The notes beneath the pieces were generated by a model that was given only the letters and a program-made list of their open reading frames with translations, searched no databases and had not been told where the DNA came from. Shown here piece after piece: positions 1 through 12,900 of a DNA stretch of 64,000 nucleotides. This stretch comes from Echinococcus granulosus (taxonomy: Eukaryota; Platyhelminthes; Cestoda; Cyclophyllidea; Taeniidae): NCBI RefSeq assembly GCF_000524195.1, contig NW_020170389.1, forward strand, positions 1,450,533-1,514,532, read 5' to 3'. Each line of letters starts with the position of its first letter. Position 1 is the first letter of the stretch. A program made the position numbers and the translations under genes.

Positions 1-82
1 TTACTGGCACGGCCCAAGGGCCAGGCCGCTCGGTGAAGTTGAACCTTTATCAAAACGAGAGTTTAACAACCGACGTATCACA
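1..82 (-). mobile_element. LTR fragment of TRIM-like family, cut by the window edge
   Basis: This is the end of an LTR-family copy that begins before the window. It carries the family blocks GGCCAGGCCGCTCGGTGAAG and CGAGAGTTTAACAAC and ends in TATCACA. The sense strand of the family (LTR reading TGTAATA to GCTACA) is the minus strand here. It lies upstream of the first visible SLC4 exon, probably in an intron of that gene. Confidence 0.7.
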
Positions 83-646
83 ATATGATGTCTTGCAAAA
101 AATGTATTAGTTAGGGTAAACTAAAGACTACCGTTTCCTCAAGACTCTTTTAAATGGCATTTTTTAAGAATAAAGCTCCTAGATTATTATCGTGATGCTT
201 TTCGATAGATTGCAACTTGAGGTGTTTAAACATTGAGCAGCACTCCCAGAGACCATAGGTTTATTTGTCAAAATCAAAAAGAAATTTTTATAAAAGTAGT
301 GTTTTTTTTCCCATCCCTAATATTCACCACCAGGCTTTTGTCATTCACACACACTATATCTACTTTATCCACAGTTCATCTTAACATTTGCATTAGGTAG
401 AGCATTCTGGAGGTATTGCTTATATTTTGGAAAGCATAGAGGACTTTGGCATTTTGATTAGAATGCTAAATGGTATCGGATTTATTTAAGAAAAATTGTG
501 ATTTAAATATTTTTTTATAATTAAGGAATCGCCTTTAGTTCTACAAAGTTTTTTGTCATTTAGCTCAGCCATTTCCAAATCACGCGTCATCTTTCTTTAT
601 ATCCCACAATCCTTTTGGCACAAGAAATCTTGTTAATGAGCTTTAG

Positions 647-3600
647 ACCAGCTGCTTGCTTACGGTATCTTCTGTATTTTTGCACTTTTTCTCATATGTA
701 TTACCGGTTTTCCTAGTCAATGAAGTTAATGACTCCTACAATATAAGTTTGAACATCTTTTCCGCTGGAGTCTTCACAATCCTCTATTCCTTATTTGCCG
801 GACAACCGCTGGGGAGTATTGGCATTTCTGGACCCAGTTTCTTTCTCGAAACAGTTATTGCACTTGTAGGTCTATCCGTAATGCTAAATTACTTACTTAT
901 ATTGCAATGCTTGGAGAAAGAGTGAATGTCACTAATTTGCAACTCACTATTCTACTTAGTGTATTATTTCAATTGCTCTTCTAGTTTGCCGCGCAGGCGG
1001 GAGTCGACTATTGGGCGTATCGTTTTCTGACCGGACTCTACATGACTGCATTCGGCATTATTCTAATATCCATGAATCTTTCATCGATGGTTCTCTATGC
1101 TAGGCGCTCTCTTGAAGAGATATTTAGTGCATTCATATCCTTTTTCCTTATCTTGAAATCTACTTTTTCCATGTTTCGGGTAAGCGGTGGTGAATTACTT
1201 GAGTCAACTGCAAAAAACGGCCCTGTTTAATGCTGTGATTAAAGACTTTTTGCGTTTCTTTAGGCTGTGCCTCTAGAAATCTATCAACCAAACAACAACA
1301 CTAGCGTAGACGAGTTGCAAAAAGCACTTAATAGCTCACAAACCGGTTCAAGGGCAGCCATTCAACTCTTTCTGGCACTGTGTATGCTGGTTTTTTCGCT
1401 TCTCATTAACAAATTAAAGAGAAGCCACCTATTTCGACGTACGGTGGGTCAAGGTCCGAGGGACCATTTTATGCTCATATGAAACGTCGTATTAAACCTG
1501 TTTTGCCTCTCTTAGTTCCGCTACTGGATCGGGGCTTTTAATGTGCCTTTGGGAATTGTGTTTGTCACCGCTCTGAATTACATCTTCTTCTCGACTTACC
1601 CCATAACCAAACTGGGCGTTCCACCGGCAGTAGAGGCCGATCCTACCACTTGGTTCGTTCTGGTCGATTTCTCCAAGATGAATACCCTTAATCGCTCTCC
1701 TGCTCTCGTTCATGGCACGGCGGTGGTTATCGGGTTCTTCTTTTGTCTTCTCATTTTCACGGAAATTGCCCTCAATAGGTGAGAATTTTATCGAAAATGG
1801 TGCCAAAGAAAATCAATCATACACTGAACATAATATATTTTTTACCGATGGTTCCAATGTTGGTACGGTTGCTACCAAGATCTCAGAGAAAAATCGGCCA
1901 ACATGGGCCTGATGTCTTACCCTTTAACTGTAAAATTAATGATTTTTATTTTGTCTTACCTTTCCAGCCTAATTGACAATTTTTTTAGGCAAGTGTGTCG
2001 CATATGTGTATCGCGTGGGTTTTAGGCGTCAAATGTATGCGGCATTGATGATGAACGTGATACTTGTGCGAACTTATTTCCAAATTTTGTAAATATAGAG
2101 GCCCTGCACCTTGAATAGATACCTGTTTAAGAAGTTCAGTTTGCATGCGATGATAATGTAAGGTTACGGCAACATTCGAAGACTATTTTTAGATAACACC
2201 TCAATTTTGAATGCAAGTTTGAAATTTTTACGTTATTTTACACAATTTTATAGACCTCTTTCCAAATCTAATGCTTTTTAAGGTCAAATTTCCTCCAATT
2301 TGCATTGTAGTTCTTTGAGTGCCTTAAGTGATCTAACTTCGACACGTCATTATTGACCCTACCTTGACGTAGTGCCTCAGTTAACGGAATACATCCTTAA
2401 TATTGCTGGTTTTTGCAACTTATCTGCATCTTACAGGTGGTATAAGAACTTTACCTTTGCTAGTTGTTTTAATTTAACGCACAGAGAGAAGTACGCAGAG
2501 ACATGAAGCATCATCTTGGAACCATTTGGTACAGTGACAAACAGCACGAGGAAGGGGGATAAATCATTTTGGGCATGGTCTTAATGTTTTCTTGATACCA
2601 AAAGACTTCTTTTACGTCAATATTATTTGAACTTTGGTTAAACTTTCAATTAAGTTTTAAACAGGTAATAATAAGTTATAAATTGTTGGTAAATGAATCG
2701 CATTTTAGTGTAACATCTACTGATTGAAATAGTATGTTAAGAAAGATTAAACTGAATTATGTACAGTTTGAGTTCAAGTGAATTTGGAGAGAGAAGATTG
2801 TGCGTTATAAGCTTGATAACATCACGTTTATCCCCTCATCCAGTGTCACGGCCTTGAAGCCAAAAGCAAAGAAACCGAGTCCCTTTGTGATGGACCACGT
2901 GTTGACAGTTGTGATTTTTCCTCTTATGTCCTGCATTCTCGGTTGGCCGTTTGTATCGGGTGTCCCGGTGCGCACAATCGCCAATACAATGGCCCTTATC
3001 ATAGTGGACCCTCATCCTCCACCGGGAAAACCTGCTGAGTAAGTCATCAGTACAGGCGCCCTCCCCTTATCTATCCTCTCGGCCCCCTGTCACATGCATC
3101 AATCATGCGATATGAACCCATGGCGTGGGTCCTTTAGGAGTACACTTGATATGCCACGAGTTTTTTGCATTCTCTAATTCTTTATGTCACCTTTGTAATC
3201 AAGATTGGATTTGTGTTAAAGGTGGCAGAACGAAATTTTTAACCAATAGGAGCATTTAATGGTTTATAGAGTATATTCATATTTACTTTATAACATCATG
3301 ACAATTTTACAACCGCTTTTAGAAGGAAGCCTACTGTTTGGTAAGAAAGCTGAAAAATAAGGGTCATCTCAAGGCCAAGTAATTTGGTGTTTAGCACTTT
3401 CTAGTGTGCCCAAATAAACTAGAGGACCATTTAGCGACTATTCCAAAAGAGGATATTTTTCATTAATAGACAACCTTCAAATTTAACGTAGATTTTTTTC
3501 AAGTCGTCAGTTAATGGATTGTAAGAAAAAAGCTCAATGTCTTTCAGAAAAATTTCTCACCAGATACGGGGTTAGTTCTTATATATAGGTTGTTCAACAC

Positions 3601-5559
3601 TTTTTCATGTTAAAAGAATGTTTTTGGTCATTTTGAACTAATAAGTTGTTTGAGATATGGATGAAAACAATGAACTATTCCAAATCAATCTAAAACTTTT
3701 AATAGACCTCTTCACTTATTACTGCCTTAAAAATGTGAAAATATGGATCTTAATTTAATACTAATGCGTTCTTGTGAGTTAAAACCACTAATTTACAGTG
3801 AAAGTACGTAAAATAAAAACACGCCATATCCACAAACAGTTCATACCTGCTTCTAAAACAGCACACATCGTTTACTCCATCGTTCCAGTTATTGTAATGA
3901 TGAAATCTCACTGCAGTAATCGAGCAGCTGTGCTTGTCTTGGGAATTATTTAAAAGTGACTTGAATTGGTTTTGGAGGCATTACATATATGAAATCTCTG
4001 TTCCTATTCCCGGTTTTAGTACTACGAAACACTTTCAAAACTATTAGGAAAGGGGCTCTAAGGCTATTACTCTTTCAAGTAGGTTTGGAAAAGACCAGAT
4101 AATATGTGACGCCCTGAAAATTCCCTCAAGACGAAAGAAGACATAGTACTCGAGCAGAATATATATACCCGATATCCAGGAGATCTTGGATCTACCGGCA
4201 TGGTCCGAAGGCCAAATCACCAGGTGAAGGTACAATGGCAGAGCATCTAAGGACCAAAACCGAGGGTTAAACAAACAACCAAAGTATCACAAATATGTCA
4301 AAAACGTTACCCAGAACAGCAGTTTATAAAATTCCCAACCGCCAAGAAATGCAAAGATGTCGTAGCAATGAGTTTCCAATCCGCACGTGTAATATTGTAG
4401 AAAAACTGGCCACCGCAATTAAAATGGTTAATATTTGCTTCTATCTTAAATAACTTTTCCATCTCTATGATTATTAAAGTTTTTTTAGTCACACAAAGTG
4501 CTTGAATGCCATATGTCTACTTTTGAACGGCATGATTGTGTCAGTTGAAGATGACGATATCAGGAGGGTTCCCGTTCAATGGGTTATGGTGTACCTATGT
4601 CTCCAAAGCAGGGCTGAAGCGTACGCCTATAATGGTTTGGTTATAACTCTAGGATAATACACCCGAGGCCATAGGAAAGATCCTGGGGCATTTGTAGAAT
4701 CCTAGTGAGCAGAATAATCTTGCATGTGGCTCACGTGATTGATCGTCTCGTGCCTTCATTCCCAAAATCACTAATTTATAATCGCCAACTTAAAAGAGCG
4801 GCGAGCTGGAATGATGATAAGTGTTTTTTTAGACTCGGAGATATCCTCGGAACGATGCATAGAATACTAGCAACGTCTACTGACCTATGATTAATCCCCA
4901 CTCCTTTAATGGTTATTTAAAACGAACCTATTAATTGCATAATTATCATTTTGAAGGGGCGATTATTGATCCTATGGATAGTTCAGCCTTCCTAGACGGG
5001 AATTTCTCGATATGAATAGTGGGTCATTAGTGGATTTCATCAATTTCCCTATTACAGAATCATCAGCCTGGTGGAGCAGCGAGTGAGTGTGCTGATTGTG
5101 GGTGTGCTAGTGACAGTGTCCGTATACCTCGGCGATATCTTGCACCTAGTTCCAGTTGCCGCACTCTACGGCATGTTCCTTTACCTCGGGCTGATCGGAC
5201 TGCGTGGACTTGACAGTGTAAACACTTTGACGGCCCTGCTCACCCGTCGCAAGCACTGGGGTAGGTGGGAGTTCCTCACCGACCTCCCCAAACCTCAGCT
5301 AGCCGTTATCGTCTCTATCAACTTCGGCGAATTGGCTATCCTCGTTGTCTTCATCATTCTGGCTGAGTTTACCGACATCAACTACGTCACTTTAGCTACT
5401 CCCCTCGTTCTCATTGGCTCGGGGCTTGTGCGCGAATTTCTTCTCCCCAAATGGCAGTGGCTGGCTCCTACGCTCGCTAAGGTTCCTCCCACCATGTGGA
5501 TACTTGCCACTTTAACCATCTTTTGGGAAAGCTTTTTTCTAAAGGCACGGAAGAGCTGA
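647..5559 (+). CDS. SLC4 family bicarbonate/anion transporter, membrane domain (5' part outside window)
   Basis: This encodes a plasma-membrane transporter of the SLC4 family (anion exchangers and Na-bicarbonate cotransporters). Six exons agree in phase: 647-865, 985-1179, 1264-1443, 1516-1778, 2790-3038 and 5058-5559, giving about 535 residues. Family landmarks appear in order: the TM3 motif FAGQPLGSIGISGP; TM5 and its loop with RRSLEEIFSAFISF (compare TRFTEEIFAALISL in anion exchangers); the TM8 glutamate in LLIFTEIALNR; the loop SGVPVRTIANTMAL; and VEQRVSVLIVGVLV with VAALYGMFLYLGLIGL. The cytoplasmic N-terminal domain and the first membrane helix must lie upstream. About 20 extra residues (DNITFIPSSSVTALKPKAKK) precede the helix starting FVMDHVL. 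The frame stays open for 37 codons past the TGA (see findings). Ion selectivity cannot be read from the sequence. The start of exon 5 has a weak pyrimidine tract and is the least certain border. Confidence 0.88.
3039..5057 (+). other. SLC4 intron 5
   Basis: This is the largest intron of the transporter model, between GCTGA/GTAAGT and ATTACAG/A. It is A+T-rich and holds one antisense LTR copy at 4106-4291. No further exon was recognised. Confidence 0.6.
4106..4291 (-). mobile_element. Solo LTR of TRIM-like family
   Basis: This is a nearly full-length LTR (about 186 bp) in the SLC4 intron, antisense to the gene. It starts TGTGACGCCC, carries CAAGACGAAAGAAGACATA and GGTGAAGGTACAATGGCAGA, and ends AAAGTATCACA. 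AATA(T) flanks both sides (4102-4106 and 4292-4296), consistent with a target duplication with one base shared or lost. Confidence 0.75.
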
Positions 5560-5673
5560 GTTACTAGTTGGTTAGAAGACGATACTCATCCAACTCCTTC
5601 TAATAGTGTCAGAACTCATTCGCCCGTTGATTTAGAACCTGACATGCCCTACGATGCCTTTAGTGATAATTAG

Positions 5674-8600
5674 GCCATTGTAGCGGGATGCTAAAACCTT
5701 AAAATTAGTAACATTGAATGTCTGTGTTATGTTATTTTAAAAGCCGTTTTATAGTAAATATTCAAGATGCAGAAAACTGGCAACATGGGGGGACTTCATC
5801 ACTGTTACGCACACCGTTTCAACACATATTATTCTTTTGCAGGCATAAACATGATGCACCCAATTTTCTTACCTTGAAGAGAGATATAAAGCGCTTACCT
5901 TTTTAATTACAGGCTTCAAATCACCGCATGTAGATCACAAAGCCTGAAACACTAACATAAAGGCTGCACTGGCAGCTTAAGTGGACTTTAGTTCAGTGGG
6001 AAGCAGTTCCAACGTCGTCTTATTAATCCTCATAAATACCGAAACAACGAAGGTAGATAAAATGGAAACCTTAGGATCTAAGAATTATTTTTTTTGAGAG
6101 CAAAGAATAAGACGAAATGCAAGAGGACAACTTCAGACTTAAAACACCAAAGAGAATCCAGCGAGTCTTTGCAAATGAGAGAAAATTTACCCGTTGTCAG
6201 CCAATGAGGGCATTGTAAAGCCAAGGCCCGCACAGTTCATAAGCAAGTGGATACAAAACTTTAAACTTCAAAGGAACCAAAATTTAGACGAAACTATCAC
6301 TTCATTTACAAAAAGCATATCCAAGGGGTCATTTGATAAACTTAGGTTTTAAAGCCCATAGGCACTGGCAATTTCACGAAGATTAATTGGCAAAGATAAG
6401 GCCAAAAGAGGAGCCGTTTTATTAGCCATAAAATGAACGGAGACTTTTGAATGTTCTGAATGCTCACTGAGGTGATTATCAGTTTTCCACAAGGCCTCCA
6501 AAGCTTATGATCACGTACGAACATCCCTAAGACGGCCTACGAGAAAAATCCAAAACTGGTACCGGCTTATGTCATATTTTTATGCCGATCTTTAGTTAGT
6601 CAGTCATATGGTTTATTAATTAACTCGAAATAATGAAGTCACACCTTAGAGTGAATCTTTATATTCAATGATTATAAACCTGCATCTCTCATTTGGGAAA
6701 AATTCAATTTTTCGACCACCCATCTGTGCATAGCTATAGTGTGTACGGTTGTATATTTAACCTAAAAGTTAGCAACACTTTTTGGAGTCTCTTTAAGGTA
6801 TTTCCAAAATTATGAAAATGTTCCTTCCGAACATTGCCTTTATATACCTGGGAAATATTCTATCGTTGCAAATCATAAGGGAATGACGAAATTCATAAAA
6901 AAATAGCCAACTTCAAACAGCCTAATGACCCTAGTTCGACCGTGTACAAGTGAAATATAACCTCAACTGATAAAGACATACCAGAAGCCCTGGGTAAAAT
7001 CAACTTTTTACACTTGTAGATGGCTTTTGTTTAATGTTCAAAAGTCCTTCCTGTCCTTCCGTTTTAGTACGACAAGCGCTGTCTGCCTACGCATCCCAAA
7101 AAGACCGAGACGGAGAACAAGTCCGAGGTGTCGCTTCCAGCTAAAAATGACCGCCTCTCCTCTGTTGAGACGCTAATTTTCTGAATGATACCAACCTGGC
7201 TTTCTGCTAACACCCCGGAAGTCACGGGAAATGGTCTAGTCTTGGGGCCATCACCACATACCCACAGGCACGGAAACACCCATACACCCCACGCACAAGC
7301 ACATCACACCCCATTACCCACGTCTCCTATGTGCTCTTTCACACCTTAAACTAGAGGGACCATTTTATTTCATTTATCCATTTTGTAACTTTACCTTCAT
7401 ACATCCTTGTACCATTTTATTTGCGTACTGTGTGGAAGAGAGGTTGCTAAGTCGGGTAAGCGGTAGGTGAGAGCAACAGTATTTGTACTCCTTGTATACA
7501 TACTTTTAAATTTATGCAAATATTTAAAAGTGCACCTTGTACTGTATCCAAATTGACCGATAATGACATAGAATGCATAAAGGTCAAAGTTGACACACCT
7601 AAACTTTACAGATAGTTGTTTAGTCAAAGCACCTTGCACTTAGGCCTGGAAGGCCAGTTCTGTAAGGGCCACGTCAGACCACGGGCTTAGAAGGGTAGAA
7701 CTGTCGCCAAACACTGATCGTTAAAATACGCATCTGTCCTCACCATCCCCTTTAACAATTATATCCCATGGTAGCTTTATCAGCGAGTTTCCGTGTAACT
7801 ATGATCAAAGTATCCCAAAAGTGAAACAATTCCTGAAAAGAGGTCGAAATGCTTGATTGGTGTGAAGCAGAATGGGGTGATTTGGCAACAGGAATGTACT
7901 CGCTTTTATGATGGTCCGGTGCATAGTCAGTGAAAAATGGATGAAATAGAGTCAATTTAGAATGATTAAGGAATCATCACTTTCACTGCTGAGATGTCAG
8001 GGAAAAACCAATTACTACACCTTTTGTCTTTGTTTCGCTTCTCCATTCCAATCTTGATCATCGTCTTTTACTCAAATGCGTCACGCATGTTTAGTACACA
8101 TGCATGGATAAGAAAACTAGAGAACCAACTATGCGTGCCACTGGTAGTGTACTTATTAAGGTGGTAGAATAGAAACTTTGCAATTATGTTCCATTTACGT
8201 TAAACGATTATCTAACTGTATGGAGATGTATCACCATCTTCAGCCGTAACTGAATGATCTCCTTTGGCGATGACAATAAAAAAGCATAGATAAGAAATGC
8301 AAGAATAACCATCAGAAGAGGGGAACCAATTTATTAAAAGTGACCAAGCAGAATACAGTTTACTGGGCATTCTTGTCCAAATGAATGAGCTATTATTAAT
8401 TTAAGCAAAACTGTTGAACGTCAATTGATCGCATTATTGTAACAGTGCACCATTTTGATGCCTTTGCACATTGATCTGCGGGACGCAGTTTGGACTGCTA
8501 CATTAAACATTTATAATAGGTAAAGATTTGCAAAGGCTATTGGCAATCACTTTTGCAGTAAGGATGCAGGCTTGACAAAGACACGCTATAATATAATACA

Positions 8601-9028
8601 GTAACCAAGTTCCTGCGCTGCCCGAGGGTTTCTTATAAATTGGCACTAAGATAAAGGGATTTTTTATGGTCTAAATATGTTAATTATTTAGAAAAGTATG
8701 TACTAGCAGAGGTAAAAGGCTCCCGATCATGTACCTTAAAATCAACCGCGTATTTGAAACAGACCTTCAGAACTCTAGGGAACTTGTTGCATCCATATTT
8801 GTAGGACATTTTTTCAGCCAAATACAACAAAGGCTGGTGTTTCCTGCAAAAGTGTGCTATGGGGATATGAGAACCAACACGTGCATTGTCGCTCTCCCTT
8901 TTAAACTTAAAATGTTCTCCCCACTGCTTTGTAAATCGAAAGTTGTGTCTAATGATACTCGTTTATGATTGTTACCTGAGCGGTTTGTCTGCTTTTAAAT
9001 CCTTTTATATTAAGAGTTGTAAAAGTAT
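5674..9028. other. Intergenic, no gene recognised
   Basis: This is A+T-rich DNA between the SLC4 stop and the next LTR. Short open frames exist (for example 7397-7639 and 8729-8968), but none resembles a known protein or has convincing splice borders. Nothing supported was found here beyond the possible SLC4 tail at 5560-5673. Confidence 0.5.
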
Positions 9029-9235
9029 TGTAATACGATAGTGGTTTATCCCTCGGTTCTAGTGAGGCGTCACATTTGTACTTTGAATTAGCCCCTTGTG
9101 CCTCGCTGGGTGGGCTAGTCTTTTGGACCATGCCAATGGCCCAGACACCTTCTTCGTGCTGAATATATATATATATATATAATCTGCCCGAGTATTGTGT
9201 CTTCTTTCGTCTTCAGGGAGTCTCAGGACGCTACA
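9029..9235 (+). mobile_element. Solo LTR of TRIM-like family, with AT microsatellite
   Basis: This 207 bp copy reads TGTAATACGATAG to GGACGCTACA. It is very similar to the copy at 24512-24711. It differs mainly by an expanded (AT)n run at 9163-9181. It contains the pyrimidine-rich CTTCTTTCGTCTTCAG near its end. No clear target duplication was seen. Confidence 0.8.
9163..9181. repeat. (AT)n microsatellite inside an LTR
   Basis: This is a run of about nine AT units. The sister copy at 24512-24711 has only ATACATAT at this place, so the tract expanded after the copies separated. Confidence 0.9.
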
Positions 9236-9979
9236 GTTTGGCAGTACTCCGTATTTACTCTAGACTATTTTCCTTTTCGATTAGAACTTGCTGGTAGAAG
9301 GGGAAGCAATACATATAATTTGAAGCCATTTAAGCCCTATTTTGTGTGTGTCCCAAATTTGTTTAAAACATAGAGTCGCTGGTTGCAAAATGTATTTGTT
9401 CTTAAAGGAAATGTTAGGGAGCTTTACTTCATATAAGTATGTGAACTTTAGTAAGTTTGATGAGATGTGTCTGCAAACTGCAATTTATTTTATTACTTTA
9501 GTTGTGCTTATGTGAGGAATTTGTTACTGGGTTTTAGATTAATAATGTGGATGATGCCCTGCGGGCAGATGTAGCCTGCAAATATAGTCAGCGTTACCTT
9601 GTGTGTTCAAACCTGATAATGTGTAGCGATTCTCTTCGCCATACAGATGAAAGTGCGTCTGAAGACAATGAGAAGGCCATTATTTTGTACAAAAATGCTG
9701 ATGAAATTATGCGTATTAATGTTCTGCACAAAGGTTTCAATATACACAATCAACCCAAAAATTACATGAATTTTCGGACAAGTATTGAAGAAATAATATA
9801 TCATGCGGTTAGAGCGGACATAGCAAAGTCGCCGTACACTAGGTTTGTTGAACTCACCCGTCATTAATATTTATAGCTTCAAAATTTCGAATAAGTACAT
9901 ATCTGTAATAAACGACTTCGATGTTCTTACAGACGCGCGCGTAAATTTGGCATTTGCCAATTTTATTACGTTTATCTAG

Positions 9980-12900
9980 TCTCTTAAAGCGCTAGTGAAG
10001 ATGATTTTCGATTCTTCCATCCGTACTTCTACTGTCAGACACCGTGTTGGGGACCTGTTCCTCTTTGATGAATTCGGCATTGATTCGTTCATCCTAACCA
10101 GCTCTTCTTACGTAGGCAAATGTTTCTGATCATTGCATAGGGTCACTGGCCATGGCTGGAAGGATTTATTCATCGCCACAAGATTTATCTAAATGGAGCT
10201 GAATTCACTCGACACGCTCTGACTATGCGTGACCTTTATATTAATTTCCTCTATCACACGTATGTTCACAATTCTACTATTTCTTAGCGGAAATCTTTAG
10301 TGTTGGGCCGAATAACTCATTCGTTGGTGATTTGACACAAAATATAATTAAAAGTGGTTCTGGAAGTTCTAATGGCCCAGTTTCCAACCGCGCCAAGGCA
10401 ATTGTTTCATCATCTCCACTGGAATTGGCGGCTTGCAATGTGCCGCCAAACTCTTCCTCCGATAACCCATCATCAGAGTTCAATCGAAATGCGGATGACT
10501 TTCTACGCTTGGCCAAGTGGAAAATCGATGACCTCAGTTTTCTTGTCGGTTCTGACTTAGCCATCTTTGGAACCAAAAATCATCCTTGCATCAGCTTGCG
10601 ACTAAAGTGACTTTCGCCACACTGGTCATTTTACGTTTGACCGTACAATACCCGTACTGTAATTCCAACACTTTCCTTCCAGTTCACTTCGCGAACCGAT
10701 AAATGTACTGACAGGCATTGACATGTGGCTGGAGAATATTCTCAACGAAGTGCCCAAGGTGGCGATGTGTTTCCACAACGAGGGGATCGTGATGCAGGAG
10801 TACGAGCTGTACAATACCACCGACTTACCCAAGCTGACGGGTTTCGATAAGGATCATATCCTCCGAATTATGCGTAACTTGGCAATGTTCCTCAAAAACA
10901 ACGCCACACAGGAGGGTCACACCTATTGGCTTGTGAAGGAAGCTGGGTTTGATGTTGTAAAACTGTATGATCTCACGGTGCTTTGCGACAAGTCGAATGT
11001 TTCTAATGCGTATCATGACTTTGAGAGTGATAAAGAGGGAATTGAGAGTGTGGATGGAAGTTCTGGTGGTAAGTACTATGCTTTAATCGAATTTCAAACG
11101 TTATTAGGTGAGAGAATGCCATAAAATAAGCTTTTTCCCAACCTCGATAAAATTTGCATTTGAGTTATTTTTATAATACATTAATGATACGCGCATAAAG
11201 TGCAGTAGTTTTTTGTAAATTAACATACCTATTTTGCGAGTGCTATAAATTTCTGTCGACGAAAATTATCCCGATTTTTGAACACACCTTGACTACCACT
11301 ATTTCTATTCGTGATTCTAGCAACAATGAAACCATGTAAGACGTTAGCGCTATGCTCTGTTGCTCTGAGATGTTGCATTATGCTACCACGTCGTATACTT
11401 CATTTTATCGTAATTCCTTGTTTTTGTTTATCTCAGGTGTTAATCCCTTTATCCTGCCGGTGGCGACCCTCTGTTTTAAACTAGCCGAGCACCGAGTTTC
11501 TCAGCGAGATCGATACCTCAAACAGCAAGCTACTAACCCCAGCGTCATTGTCAGAACACGTAATTCGGGGGCTGGACGGCAGGAGAGCATGGACGACTAC
11601 TTGACCGACCTGCGTGCCTTCCTTACCGACGTTCTACGACTGCTGAAAAATTGTCTTAATCTCATCGGCACTATGGAGGAGGGGGCGGGTGAGGCGTACG
11701 AGCACAGTCAAGCCCTACCCGGCTCGCGATCTTCCTCGCCTGGCCGTCCACCGTCTCTAAGGCCCTATGCTGACCTCAAGTCGAGGGCTCTGCTTCTACT
11801 CTGTCGGCTCTATCTCTCCACCCCGCCTGAGGACATCATAGTATGCGCCTCTTTGGTGCTCAAGCCCACGCCAGCTGCGCCTGAGGTGGGTCGGTTGGTA
11901 ATGTGGATGCTTACAGTTAAAGCTTTTTGACCTCGAAAACGACCTGAATTTGTGTAGACTAATATAAGCTTGCATAGGGGCGACAAAAATGCTAATTAGT
12001 ACCTATTGCGATGAAGAATTCAGTTTATGATTGTGTTGCAAATCGGTTTCGCAAAAAATGGCTTTGCGTAGGTCTATATGCGAACAGTTTTGAGTGATCG
12101 AAATGTCAACGCATCCATGTGCCGCTTCCAGGGGTCAAGATGGTCTGTTATCCACAGTTCTGACTGATATGCCGGAGCTTTGAGTTGGCCGGCTGACAGA
12201 AATGCGTAGGTAGGATAAATAGTGCGTAGTTCATCAACGTTACATGTTTATTTCATTCACTCTTACTTAAACGGAACTACAATCGTTGCGAGCTGGGTGA
12301 ATGGCAGAATAAGGTGTACGAATTTCGGAATGATTTCCAATGCCGATTTCTGTGTAAATCTTGTTTCATTCACGAACGGTTCTACTAATCTCCATATCGT
12401 AATTTCTGGTCAGATCCCCAGTCTGTTGTTTTCAAACTTGCTTTGTATATGCATATACATGACCAACTTCTAAATTTGATCGGAACTTTATGGGATTTGT
12501 CAAATTTAAATGTTCATGCTTGTTATTGGCTGATGAAATGGCATCCGGCTAGCTGAAATGTTGACCGACGTTTGCGCCAATAGATGGGTTATGCACGTGA
12601 TGGCTTCACCACTGATATGAACTTGTACAACGAGGCTATGTCAGGCAACCGTTGGTGTAATGCAGGCAATTTTGTTATCGCTCTTCTTTACAAGCATAAT
12701 TAACCGTGTTCCGAATCGTAACTGACCATTGGTATTTACGATGGCTATTCACCTCCCTAATCAGCGGGTAGAATTTTTTTGCTTCAGTGATTGATTGTTA
12801 CCTTCATTCATCATGGTATTAAATTTTAAAAATTACTTCGGATTAAACAAATCATAAACTGTTCATGCTGCTTTTTACCTTAAGATAGAACAATATTTTT

